Below are positions 1-7,742 of a DNA stretch of 47,605 nucleotides, piece by piece. The stretch is from Actinomycetota bacterium (lineage in GTDB: Bacteria; Actinomycetota; Thermoleophilia; Gaiellales; Gaiellaceae): the NCBI GenBank assembly GCA_013697465.1, contig JACCWU010000173.1, positions 1 to 47,605 of the forward strand. The letters are read 5' to 3'. The number at the start of each line of letters is the position of its first letter. Position 1 is the first letter of the stretch. The translations under genes and the position numbers were made by a program. Below the pieces are notes generated by a model, which saw only the letters and a program-made list of their open reading frames with translations, had not been told where the DNA came from and did no database searches.

Positions 1-1184
1 CGCGCTCTCAACGCGCGAGCGGCAGGTGCAAGCGGAAGCCCTCGCCGGCGGCTGCGCACGAGAAGGTCGAGAGCGCAGAGCGCGAACGGGACCACCGCGA
101 CGAGCAGAGTGAGTCGAACCGCCCAGCCGCTCGCGACTCGGTCATTCACGAAGAGACTGTCGGGGGTGCGAAAGGCCGCGCCGACGCTCGTGTCGATCGA
201 GCCGAGGAGCGCCTCCGTCGCCTGACCGAGCTCGCCGAGACGCTGCTCGGCAAGGAGCGGCTCGGAATCCACGGCGGGAACGTCCCGCTCACGTTGCTCC
301 TCGGCGGTGATGGTCAAGGCGGCGATGCCGGAGGCGAGAAAGCGGCCCTGCTCCCCTTCGGCATACGGAACAGCGAGCCCCACGAGCTGGCTCAGGACAT
401 CGGGAAAGCCCGGCTCGACGCCGAGTTGCTCCTGGACGCGCGCAACCGCCGTGCGAACGAACGCCGGCGCAGGCGATCGCGGCTCGTCCCCGGCGACCGC
501 GATGCGCGGCTCTCCCCTTCCATCGAGCGCATCGAGCACGATCGCCGCAAAGGCGTCGTCCGCATACGGCGACTCGGCGACGAAGCGAGCTGCGCCGGCG
601 CCGCCGTACGCCCCCGCATCCGTCGAGACCAGCACGAGCGCCCGCTGTGGTTGCGGCGCAACGGAAGCGCCTCGTGGGGCGAATCCGCGCGCCAGCTCGA
701 TGAGCGCCGCCGTACCCGAGGCGTTGTCAGCATGCGGGCGGTCGGCACCTTCGTTGTCTCGATGAGCAACAAGCACGATCGCCTCGCTTGCTCTGCCGGG
801 GATCACCGCGACGACGTTGCGCAGCTCCACCTCGCCCAGCTCCGCGACGTCCTCGGTCCAGCGATCCTCGTCCGCGGCGAACCCGAAGGACTCCACGGTC
901 TCGGCAAACCAGTGAGCGGCGTCGGCGCTCTCCGGGGTACCGGGCACTCGAGACGGATACTCCGTGGAGAGCTGCGTGGCGAGGGAGACGGCCGCGTCGG
1001 GGTCGAACAGGGGCTCGAGGGCGGGACGCGGCAGCGTGCCGGTTGGCGACACTGAGAACAGAAGCGCCAGCAACGCCGGCGCGACGAGAATCGAGGAGAC
1101 GCGCACCAAGCGCGTGTTGAGGGGTCTGTCGACGGTGCCGCGGCGCGGTGGCCGCCTCCGCCTCCGAGGCCGAGCCGCTTCCAT
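1..1184 (-). CDS. M28-like peptidase-domain membrane protein, partial
   Basis: The gene runs off the left edge; 394 codons are visible from an ATG at 1184. An Arg-rich N-terminus is followed by a membrane segment at about residues 29-45. A zinc-peptidase M28-like domain follows, with AHRDN (H141, D143) and HADNASG (D153), the usual first metal-binding motifs. Another hydrophobic segment lies near the visible end, at about residues 360-382. The family's DGEE stretch, which carries the catalytic and bridging Glu, reads STDAGAYGGAG here, so the Glu pair is absent. The protein is probably membrane-anchored with an extracytoplasmic domain. It may be an inactive or repurposed M28 protein. It diverges from the response regulator across 52 bp. 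The fold call is fairly safe and the activity is doubtful. Confidence 0.75.
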   Translation of the reverse strand, partial: MEAARPRRRRRPPRRGTVDRPLNTRLVRVSSILVAPALLALLFSVSPTGTLPRPALEPLFDPDAAVSLATQLSTEYPSRVPGTPESADAAHWFAETVESFGFAADEDRWTEDVAELGEVELRNVVAVIPGRASEAIVLVAHRDNEGADRPHADNASGTAALIELARGFAPRGASVAPQPQRALVLVSTDAGAYGGAGAARFVAESPYADDAFAAIVLDALDGRGEPRIAVAGDEPRSPAPAFVRTAVARVQEQLGVEPGFPDVLSQLVGLAVPYAEGEQGRFLASGIAALTITAEEQRERDVPAVDSEPLLAEQRLGELGQATEALLGSIDTSVGAAFRTPDSLFVNDRVASGWAVRLTLLVAVVPFALCALDLLVRSRRRGLPLAPAARALRA

Positions 1185-1192
1185 GGCCGGGC

Positions 1193-1198
1193 TATAGT
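1193..1198 (+). promoter_or_regulatory. Candidate -10 box shared by divergent genes
   Basis: TATAGT on the plus strand overlaps TACTAT on the minus strand in the 52-bp gap between the M28-like gene and the response regulator. The minus-strand box ends about 9 nt from the M28 ATG. On the plus side it would give a leader of about 30 nt with a small hairpin (GCGGG/CCCGC at 1201-1216). No clear -35 is visible. Confidence 0.35.
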
Positions 1199-1236
1199 AG
1201 GCGGGCAGGCACCCGCGCGCCCTCAGCGAAGCTTCG

Positions 1237-1935
1237 ATGCCGAGTACCTCGACCATCCTCCTCGTCGACGACGAGGATTCGATTCAGACGCTGCTCACCT
1301 ATCCCCTCGAACGGGACGGCTACACGGTGGTGCAGGCACGCGACGGAGAGGAGGCACTCCGGCGGTTCGCGGAAGAGTCCGTCGATCTCGTGGTGCTCGA
1401 CGTCATGCTTCCGAAGCTCGACGGGCTCGAGGTCTGCAAGCGACTCCGCAGCGAGAGCACCGTTCCCATCATCATGCTCACCGCGCGCGGCGACGAGCTC
1501 GACAAGGTTCTCGGGCTCGAGCTCGGCGCCGACGACTACATCACCAAGCCGTTTTCCATCCGAGAGTTCCGGAGCCGTGTGCGCGCTCTCCTACGGCGGG
1601 CCGTGACACCGCACCTGGCTGCGAACCGCGAAGACGTGATCGACCGGGGCGAACTCCGGATCGACCTGCCGCGGCGCACGGTCGAGGTTCGAGGCGAGCC
1701 CGTGCAGCTCACGTACATCGAGTTCGAGCTCCTCGCCGTGCTTGCCTCGAGCCCGGGCGTGGTCTTCACCAGGCGCGATCTCCTGGAGCGGCTGCGTGGT
1801 AGCGCCGACTACCGCGAGCCGCGAACGATCGACGTCCACGTTCGCCATCTGCGCGAGAAGATCGAGGAGGATCCGAGCGCCCCGCGGCTGATCCTGACGA
1901 TCCGGGGAGCCGGCTACCGCTTCCGCGCCGACTAG
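1237..1935 (+). CDS. OmpR/PhoB-family response regulator
   Basis: This is a 232-residue two-domain DNA-binding response regulator. The receiver domain (about 5-118) has the acidic pair D11/D12, phospho-acceptor D55 (VVLDVMLP), T82 and K104 (ITKPF). The C-terminal winged helix (about 130-230) ends in the typical IRGAGYRF signature. The partner kinase starts 11 bp downstream, so the pair acts as one two-component system. The ATG directly follows a 10-bp palindrome (CGAAGCTTCG, 1227-1236), and no strong ribosome-binding site is visible. The signal and target genes cannot be read from the sequence; PhoB- or MprA-like roles are possible. Confidence 0.93.
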   Translation: MPSTSTILLVDDEDSIQTLLTYPLERDGYTVVQARDGEEALRRFAEESVDLVVLDVMLPKLDGLEVCKRLRSESTVPIIMLTARGDELDKVLGLELGADDYITKPFSIREFRSRVRALLRRAVTPHLAANREDVIDRGELRIDLPRRTVEVRGEPVQLTYIEFELLAVLASSPGVVFTRRDLLERLRGSADYREPRTIDVHVRHLREKIEEDPSAPRLILTIRGAGYRFRAD

Positions 1936-1946
1936 CTCGTGATCGC

Positions 1947-3368
1947 GTGAAGCTCCCCGGCGGAATCCGGGTTCGCATCGCGCTGGCGCTCACCGGCATC
2001 GTCGCTGCCGCGCTCGGTGCGGCGTACGTCATCGTCGTGCCGTCACTCGAGAACCGGCTCGTGAAGGCCCGCCTCGACCAGCTCCAGGAGCTCGCCGTCC
2101 CGCTCGCGGCCCGCCTTCCGACGAACCGGTTTCTGTGGCCGGACGCCGTCGATACCTTCGCGCTGGCCACGGACGCGCGCGTCGTCGCTCTCGACGTTCT
2201 CACCCGGACGCCCCCAGCCCTGACAGTTGCCGCGGACTCGCAAAGCGGGAGCTCCGGCGACGTCGCGGAGAACCCGATCGCTCTGCGCGCGCTCGAGAGC
2301 GGCAAGGTCGAACGAGGCCGCGTGCAGGTGGCGAGCGCAGATCTCGGCGACGTCGCCGTGCCGCTCGATTGGGGTGCCGTTCTGTTGTTCCGGGCCTCGC
2401 TCGACGACTCGCTCGCCACCGTCTCGCTCGTGGAACGCCGCCTGCTCCTCGCGACCGCGTTCGCGCTGGCGCTCGCACTCGCGCTAGGGCTGTTCGCGGC
2501 GGGAACGCTCGTCAACCGCGTCAGGCGGCTGGAGACCGCTGCCGAGCGGATCGCGGGCGGCGATTTCGCCGCTCCGGTGATCGATCGCGGCGACGACGAG
2601 ATCGGGCAGCTCGCGCATGCTTTCGACCGCATGCGCGTGCAGCTCGCGCAGCTCGACTCGGCGCGCAAGGAGTTCGTCGCCAACGCGTCGCACGAGCTAC
2701 GTACACCGCTGTTCTCGCTGGGCGGGTTCCTGGAACTGCTTCTCGACGAGGACCTGGACGAGGAGACGCGCCGCGAGTTCCTCACGACGATGCAAACGCA
2801 GATGGAGCGCCTGACGAAGCTCTCCGCCGATCTTCTCGATCTCTCCCGAGTCGACGCCGGCCAGCTGAGCGTCGTGCACGAGCTGGTGAACCTCGGCGAC
2901 GTGGCGGCGGCGCTCGCCCGCGAGCTCGAGCACATGGCAGCGGCCTCGGGGCACCGTTTGGACACGTCTGTTGAGGACGAGGTGTGGTGCGACGCCGACG
3001 AGGAGCGCGTCCACCAGATCGCTCGCGCTCTGGTCGTAAATGCGCTCGTGCATACACCGGCCGGTGCCCGGGTGGTCATCCGGGCGCGACGGCGAGCCAC
3101 ACGGGCCGAGCTCGCAGTCGAGGACGACGGCCCCGGCGTTCCAATTGGCCAGCACGACGCGATCTTCGAGCGCTTCTACCGTGCCGAAGGCCGGGTCGCC
3201 TCGGGAAGTGGCCTCGGGCTCGCTATCGCGAAGGAGCTCGCCCGGCTCATGGGCGGGTCGGTAGAGGTCGAGTCGAAGCCCGGACGCACGGTCTTCACGC
3301 TGGTGCTGCCGTGCGAGGCCGAGCCGCCATCGTTTTCACGTGAAAACACCCGATCGATGACGCACTGA
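1947..3368 (+). CDS. Membrane sensor histidine kinase (HAMP-HisKA-HATPase)
   Basis: The 473-residue kinase starts at a GTG 11 bp after the regulator stop. The first membrane helix is at about residues 9-30, followed by an extracytoplasmic segment and a second helix at about 168-190. A HAMP linker comes next, then the H-box NASHELRTPL with phospho-accepting H249, an N-box around NALVHTP, and G-boxes EDDGPGVP and GSGLGLAIAKEL. This is the full EnvZ/PhoR-type layout. The sensor region of about 135 residues matches no domain I can name, so the stimulus is unknown. A perfect 16-bp palindrome (3332-3347) lies inside the last codons. Confidence 0.93.
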   Translation: MKLPGGIRVRIALALTGIVAAALGAAYVIVVPSLENRLVKARLDQLQELAVPLAARLPTNRFLWPDAVDTFALATDARVVALDVLTRTPPALTVAADSQSGSSGDVAENPIALRALESGKVERGRVQVASADLGDVAVPLDWGAVLLFRASLDDSLATVSLVERRLLLATAFALALALALGLFAAGTLVNRVRRLETAAERIAGGDFAAPVIDRGDDEIGQLAHAFDRMRVQLAQLDSARKEFVANASHELRTPLFSLGGFLELLLDEDLDEETRREFLTTMQTQMERLTKLSADLLDLSRVDAGQLSVVHELVNLGDVAAALARELEHMAAASGHRLDTSVEDEVWCDADEERVHQIARALVVNALVHTPAGARVVIRARRRATRAELAVEDDGPGVPIGQHDAIFERFYRAEGRVASGSGLGLAIAKELARLMGGSVEVESKPGRTVFTLVLPCEAEPPSFSRENTRSMTH

Positions 3369-3394
3369 AGCGACTCTCTACGATCTGCCGTGCG

Positions 3395-3844
3395 GTGAGC
3401 GATCTCTCTCATGTCGGCGAAGCCGGCGACGTACAGATGGTCGACGTCGGCGGCAAGCCGCTCGCCCGCCGCCGCGCCGTCGCGAAAGCCACCGTGCGCA
3501 TGGCAGCTTCCACCGCTGCGCAACTCCAAGCGTTGCCGAAGGGCGACGCCCTCGTGACGGCCCAACTCGCCGGGATCATGGCGGCGAAGCGCACCGCAGA
3601 GCTGATCCCGCTTTGCCACCCGCTCGCACTGACGCATGTGGACGTTCGGCTCGAGGTCCGAGACGAGTCGGTCGAGATCGAGGCGACGGCGGAAACGACG
3701 GCGCAGACCGGCGTCGAGATGGAGGCGCTGGTGGCAGCGTCGGTGGCGGCGTTGACCATCTACGACATGGCCAAGGCCGTGGACAAGATGATGGAGATCA
3801 CGGGTGTGCAGCTGTTGACGAAGACGAAGGATCCGCCGGGATGA
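3395..3844 (+). CDS. moaC: Cyclic pyranopterin monophosphate synthase MoaC
   Basis: MoaC converts the 8-cyclodihydro-GTP intermediate made by MoaA to cyclic pyranopterin phosphate in molybdenum-cofactor synthesis. The 149-residue product is normal for the family and carries the signatures KRTAELIPLCHPL and TGVEMEALVAASVAALTIYD, the latter near the substrate pocket. The start is a GTG. The stop overlaps the next start by 4 bp (ATGA), so it is translationally coupled to moaB/mog. moaA is not in the window. Confidence 0.95.
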   Translation: MSDLSHVGEAGDVQMVDVGGKPLARRRAVAKATVRMAASTAAQLQALPKGDALVTAQLAGIMAAKRTAELIPLCHPLALTHVDVRLEVRDESVEIEATAETTAQTGVEMEALVAASVAALTIYDMAKAVDKMMEITGVQLLTKTKDPPG

Positions 3845-4323
3845 GGGCTGCCGTACTGACCGTGTCCGACGGGGTCCATGCGGGTGTGCGCGAGGACACA
3901 AGCGGCGCGCTGCTCGAGGAGCTTCTCAGAGACGAGGGATTCGTGGTGGAGCGCCGGCTTGTGCCGGACGAGCGTGAGGAGATCGCGGCAGCCCTTCGCG
4001 CCCTGGCCGAGAGCGCCGTGCTCATCCTGACCACCGGAGGCACGGGCTTCGCTCCACGGGATGTCACGCCGGAGGCGACGAGGCGCGTGCTCGATCGCGA
4101 GGCCCCTGGAATTGCCGAAGCGATCCGCGCAGATGCAATCTCGCGGACGCCGCATGCCCTGCTCTCGCGGGGCGTGGCCGGCCTCGTGGACTCGACGCTC
4201 GTCGTCAACCTCCCCGGCTCGCCGGGAGGGTGCAAGGACGGCTTCGCCGTACTTCGCCCCGCGCTTCTGCACGGGCTCGAGCTGGCGTCCGGAGACACGG
4301 CGACGAGTCACCGGCAGACGTGA
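3841..4323 (+). CDS. Molybdopterin adenylyltransferase family (MoaB/Mog)
   Basis: The 160-residue protein of the MoaB/Mog family adenylylates molybdopterin before metal insertion. Signatures are TVSDGVHAG near the N-terminus, the nucleotide/pterin loop TTGGTGFAPRDVTPEAT and VNLPGSPGG near the C-terminus. The start is the ATG that overlaps the moaC stop; an in-frame ATG further upstream would lie inside moaC and gives a low-complexity Arg/Gly extension. Its stop overlaps the GTG of the prenyltransferase. Sequence alone does not separate MoaB from MogA. Confidence 0.92.
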   Translation: MRAAVLTVSDGVHAGVREDTSGALLEELLRDEGFVVERRLVPDEREEIAAALRALAESAVLILTTGGTGFAPRDVTPEATRRVLDREAPGIAEAIRADAISRTPHALLSRGVAGLVDSTLVVNLPGSPGGCKDGFAVLRPALLHGLELASGDTATSHRQT

Positions 4324-5183
4324 CGTCGACGATCGTTCCGCTGCCGCGTCGTCTTGCTTCGCTCGTTCGGATCGAGCACACGGTCTTCGCGCTTCCGTTT
4401 GCCTACGTCGGCGCGTTCCTTGCGGCCGACGGCTGGCCCGGCTTCGAGAGCGTTCTCTGGGTGACGATCGCAATGGTCGGCGCGCGGACGCTCGCGATGG
4501 CGCTGAACCGCCTCGTGGACGCCGAGCTCGACGCGCGAAATCCCCGAACGGTTGGGCGCGAGCTTCCGACCGGCTCGCTGACGAGGGCGCAGGTCGTGAT
4601 GCTCAGCGCCGTCGCGCTGGGGATGTTCGTGATCGCCGTTTCCCAGCTCGATCCGATCGTGCGCTGGCTCTGGCCGATTCCGGTGGCGCTGTTCGCGGTG
4701 TATCCCTACCTCAAGCGCTTCACCTGGCTCTGCCATCTGTGGCTGGGGGCGTGCCTCGGGCTTGCGCCAGTGGGCGCGTGGCTCGCGATCGCCGGATCGG
4801 CACCGTGGGAAGCGTGGACGCTGGGCGTGGCCGTTCTCTTCTGGGTGGCCGGCTTCGACCTCTTCTACTCGCTCTACGACCTCGAGCACGATCTCCGCGA
4901 TGGGCTCCACTCGTGGGCGGTGCGTTTCGGCGAGCGAGGGGTGTTCGCCGGGGCGCGCAGCTTTCACGCCGCGACCGTGGTGCTACTAGCGGCTACGGGT
5001 GCCGGGCTCGGGGTGGGCCTGCTCTACTGGCTCGGCGTCGCGGTGACAGGCGTGCTGCTTGCTTACGAGCACTCGATCGTGCGACCCGGCGATCTCCGTC
5101 GATTGGACGCGGCCTTCTTCACGGTGAACGGCGTGATCAGCGCGGTCTTCTTCGCTTTCGTAGCGTTCGACGTTCTCGTTTGA
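4320..5183 (+). CDS. UbiA-family prenyltransferase (MqnP-like)
   Basis: This 287-residue polytopic membrane enzyme has about eight helices and belongs to the 4-hydroxybenzoate polyprenyltransferase family. It carries both prenyl-diphosphate/Mg motifs: NRLVDAELDARNPRT on the first loop and DLFYSLYDLEHDLRDG on the second. The short form and these motifs resemble MqnP of the futalosine menaquinone route, which prenylates a naphthoate derivative; this is inferred because no other mqn gene is present. The GTG start overlaps the moaB/mog stop. The neighbouring cytochrome maturation genes suit a respiratory role. Confidence 0.85.
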   Translation: MTSTIVPLPRRLASLVRIEHTVFALPFAYVGAFLAADGWPGFESVLWVTIAMVGARTLAMALNRLVDAELDARNPRTVGRELPTGSLTRAQVVMLSAVALGMFVIAVSQLDPIVRWLWPIPVALFAVYPYLKRFTWLCHLWLGACLGLAPVGAWLAIAGSAPWEAWTLGVAVLFWVAGFDLFYSLYDLEHDLRDGLHSWAVRFGERGVFAGARSFHAATVVLLAATGAGLGVGLLYWLGVAVTGVLLAYEHSIVRPGDLRRLDAAFFTVNGVISAVFFAFVAFDVLV

Positions 5184-5403
5184 CTGCGCGCGTGTCCGGT
5201 CGCCTCTCGCGCGCGTCCGTCCTTCATCACACTCTTTTCACGATGCGATGTTCCACGCGTGAACCGTTCGCCGCTAGCGTGAATCCAGGGGGGCTTCCGC
5301 CCCCTCGGGGGGGTTCGAGGAGCATCGATCTTGCGCAGGCGCCCGTGCCACTCCGAAAGGCGCGCGAGAGCCGGGCTGGAAACCGCGAGAGAAAGCAGCG
5401 CCC
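5184..5403. other. 220-bp non-coding gap with GC hairpins
   Basis: I find no gene here. The gap contains a strong hairpin (GGGGGC, loop TTCC, GCCCCC; 5289-5304). Immediately after it comes a second G-run (5307-5313) that can pair with the same C-run. It lies between ubiA and ccmA and could end the first operon or control the second. Confidence 0.5.
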
Positions 5404-5988
5404 GTGATCCGCGCTCGCGCCCTCGAGAAGCGGTACGGGCGCAAGCGAGTGTTCGCCGGGATCGATCTCGATCTTCCGGCGGATGGCTTCCTTGTTGTCA
5501 CAGGAGCCAACGGATCGGGAAAGACCACGCTGCTCCGCGTCCTGACCGGGCTCGCGTCGGCGACACGGGGAGAGCTCCGGGTCGAGGCCGATCGCGGCCG
5601 CATCGGGCATCTCGCCCACGAGCCGCTCGTGTATCGGGAGCTGAGCGCGCTCGAGAATCTCGACCTGTTCGGCCGGCTGTATCGAGTCCCCGAGCGACGC
5701 GAGCGGATCGGGATGCTCCTCGAGCGGTTCGGACTCTGGGAGGCGCGCAACGAGCGAGTCGCCGCGTACTCGCGCGGGATGTTGCAGAGGCTCGCGCTGT
5801 GCCGGACCCTGCTACACGACCCGGACCTCCTGGTTCTCGACGAGCCGTTCTCGGCGCTCGACGAGGAAGGCGCGGCGCTGCTCGATCGCGAGCTCGCCGA
5901 GCTCGCCGGCAACCGCGCATTCGTCGTCTCGACGCATGATCCCGCTCGGCTTGCGCCGCTCTCCACCGCGCGGCTTGCTCTTACATGA
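5404..5988 (+). CDS. ccmA: Heme exporter ATP-binding protein CcmA
   Basis: This is a short ABC ATPase of 194 residues, as expected for CcmA of system I cytochrome c maturation. Walker A is GANGSGKTT, the signature loop is YSRGMLQRLALCR, Walker B is LLVLDEPFSALD and the switch His is in STHDP. CcmA and CcmB drive release of the heme-loaded chaperone CcmE from CcmC. The start is a GTG, and the stop overlaps the ccmB ATG by 4 bp. The family is confirmed by the downstream ccmB and ccmC. Confidence 0.9.
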   Translation: MIRARALEKRYGRKRVFAGIDLDLPADGFLVVTGANGSGKTTLLRVLTGLASATRGELRVEADRGRIGHLAHEPLVYRELSALENLDLFGRLYRVPERRERIGMLLERFGLWEARNERVAAYSRGMLQRLALCRTLLHDPDLLVLDEPFSALDEEGAALLDRELAELAGNRAFVVSTHDPARLAPLSTARLALT

Positions 5989-6623
5989 CGTACCTCACCG
6001 ACGTCAGCGCGCTCGCACGCAAGGATCTCAAGATCGAGCTTCGCGCCCGCGACACGCTTCCGGCCATGTTGCTGTTCGTTCTCTCGACGCTCGTCGTCTT
6101 TCACTTCGCGCTCCCGGCAGAGAGCGCGAGTGACGCGGCCTACGGGCTGCTCTGGGTTGCGATCGTCTTCACGGCGCTTCTCGGACTTTCGAGAGCGTGG
6201 GTGCCGGAGCACGAGCATGGCGTTCTGGACGGGCTGATCCTCGCTCCGTGCGATCGAAGTGCGATCTGGCTCGGGAAGACGCTCGCGACGCTCGCATTCC
6301 TCCTCGCGGCGCAGGTCGTCGCTCTCCCGGCTTTCGCGCTCTTCTTTGCCTCGCTCGACGTGACAGCCGTCGCTGGTGTGGTGCTCGCGGACGTCGGCAT
6401 CTGTGTCGTCGGCTCGCTGCTCGCAGCGATGGCCGCAGCCAGCCGCGCCCGTGAGCTCCTGCTTCCGCTTCTCGTTCTCCCGCTGTCCATCCCGCTGATC
6501 GTCGGTGGAGTCGGAGCGGCGATCTCGCCCGACGGCGAGAGGTACCTCCTCTTCCTCGCGCTGTACGACGCGGTCTTCGCGGTACTCTCGTGGGCGTCCT
6601 TCGAGTACGTCGTCACCGAGTAG
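5985..6623 (+). CDS. ccmB: Heme exporter membrane protein CcmB
   Basis: The 212-residue integral membrane protein has about six helices and the CcmB opening KDLKIELRARDTLPAMLLFV. The region around SRAWVPEHEHGVLDGLILAP corresponds to the conserved cytoplasmic segment of the family. It is the transmembrane partner of CcmA. It overlaps ccmA at ATGA and is followed directly by ccmC. Confidence 0.92.
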   Translation: MTYLTDVSALARKDLKIELRARDTLPAMLLFVLSTLVVFHFALPAESASDAAYGLLWVAIVFTALLGLSRAWVPEHEHGVLDGLILAPCDRSAIWLGKTLATLAFLLAAQVVALPAFALFFASLDVTAVAGVVLADVGICVVGSLLAAMAAASRARELLLPLLVLPLSIPLIVGGVGAAISPDGERYLLFLALYDAVFAVLSWASFEYVVTE

Positions 6624-6687
6624 ATCACTGAACACTCCGCACGCGATCCGAAGCGTCCCGAGCCTTGCCGCGCTTGCTGCGGCGCTG

Positions 6688-7317
6688 ATGGGGGTCGCGA
6701 TCTTCCTCGCACTCCTGGTGGCGCCGGAAGACTCGGACCAGGGCATCTCGCAGCGAATCTTCTACATCCACGTCCCGATCGCGCTGACCGCGTACTTCTG
6801 CTTCGGACTCGGCGCGTGGAAGGCGTTGCGGCTGCTCGTGAGGGGTGAGGAACGACATGACCTCGAGAGCTACGTGGCGATCCACCAGGGGACGATCTTC
6901 GGGGTCCTCACGCTCGTCACCGGCTCGATCTGGGCGAAGGCGTCGTGGGGCCACTGGTGGCTGTGGAGCGAGGACCAGCTCGTCCTCTTCCTCGTCCTCT
7001 TCCTCTTCTACTGCGCGTACTTCATGCTTCGGTTCTCGCTCGAGGAGGGGCCGCGGCGCGCCCGCTCGTCGGCCGTCTACGCGCTCTTCGGCGTCGTGCT
7101 CATCCCGGTCAGCTTTCTCGCCATCCGGCTCGCCGAGGGGCTGATCCATCCCACCGTCTTCACGCGCGACGGGCCCCAGATGAGCGCTTCGATGTTCGCG
7201 ACCTTCTGCGTCGCGTGGGCCGCCGTAACGCTGCTCGCCTACGTGCTCTACCGCGTCGAGCTCGTGGGGAAGAGGCTCGACGCCGACCTGCACGAGCTCC
7301 GCGAGATCCTGCGGTGA
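6688..7317 (+). CDS. ccmC: Cytochrome c maturation heme-handling protein CcmC
   Basis: CcmC binds heme on the outer membrane face and passes it to CcmE. Family motifs are QRIFYIHVP, the Trp-rich heme loop WAKASWGHWWLWSEDQL and the conserved His in GLIHPTVF. The first standard start in frame after ccmB is the ATG at 6688 (209 residues), but it cuts the first helix short. The hydrophobic stretch begins upstream, and an in-frame CTG at 6628, five bases after the ccmB stop, would give the usual full first helix. The next standard start upstream lies deep in ccmB (6505). I list the ATG but think initiation at or near 6628 is likely. Confidence 0.85.
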   Translation: MGVAIFLALLVAPEDSDQGISQRIFYIHVPIALTAYFCFGLGAWKALRLLVRGEERHDLESYVAIHQGTIFGVLTLVTGSIWAKASWGHWWLWSEDQLVLFLVLFLFYCAYFMLRFSLEEGPRRARSSAVYALFGVVLIPVSFLAIRLAEGLIHPTVFTRDGPQMSASMFATFCVAWAAVTLLAYVLYRVELVGKRLDADLHELREILR

Positions 7318-7499
7318 GCCAAGGGCAGTACGTCGCTGCGGCGTACGGGGTCGTGTTTGTCGTCGTCCTCGCCTACGTGGCCATCATCGCCGCCAAGCTC
7401 GTGCGCCTCGAGCGCCAGACGGCCGAGCTGCTCGAGCTCGCTTACCGCAGATCCACCGAGCCCTCCGCGCCGACCGGCGAGGGCGCGTCCACGACGTGA
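7314..7499 (+). CDS. Small CcmD-like membrane protein
   Basis: A 61-residue protein starts at the GTG overlapping the ccmC stop. It has one helix (about residues 5-27, rich in Val/Ala/Tyr) followed by KLVRLERQTAELLELAYR, the charged juxtamembrane pattern of CcmD. CcmD stabilises the CcmABC-E complex. Family similarity is weak because the protein is so short, so the call rests mainly on position, size and topology. Confidence 0.7.
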   Translation: MSQGQYVAAAYGVVFVVVLAYVAIIAAKLVRLERQTAELLELAYRRSTEPSAPTGEGASTT

Positions 7500-7742
7500 C
7501 CGACCGAAGCCCGATCTATGCTGCGGCCGTGATCGGACGGGGACCGTGACGCGCCAGCCGCTCATGGGCAGACCGCTGCCGCTGCAGGCGCCGACGGCGT
7601 TCGTGCGGATCCGACCGCGAGGAGCCCGCCTGTGTGGCGAGATGCGGCCTGGAGGGCGCACTCACTGTCGGCCCCTCGCTTCTGCTCGCCGGCGCTAGCG
7701 CCCGGTCATCGCTCGGCCGAGAAGCCGCGTTAGGCTCAACGC
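7500..7742. other. 243-bp intergenic region
   Basis: No convincing gene is present. Near the left end TATGCT (7517-7522) is followed 6 nt later by a GTG that opens a six-codon frame (7529-7549). The right end holds the TAGGCT box of the SAM hydrolase gene. I recognise no riboswitch. Confidence 0.4.
7731..7736 (+). promoter_or_regulatory. -10 box, leaderless-type (TAGGCT)
   Basis: TAGGCT ends 6 nt before the GTG at 7743, so the transcript would begin at or next to the start codon. Confidence 0.5.

Noticed and set aside
294..1055. Open frames on the plus strand opposite the M28-like gene
   Set aside because: They are Arg/Gly-rich, have no recognisable motif, and lie antisense to a frame with clear M28 motifs.
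5244..5262. GTTCCACGCGTGAAC-type imperfect palindrome after ubiA
   Set aside because: The arms are out of register by one base and no second copy is seen.
5274..6746. Long minus-strand frame opposite ccmA and ccmB
   Set aside because: Low-complexity Arg/Ser/Glu sequence antisense to well-supported genes.
7546..7698. A 50-codon frame before the SAM hydrolase
   Set aside because: Composition is Arg/Pro/Gly-rich with no motif, and no other support beyond a GTG at the end of the tiny frame.
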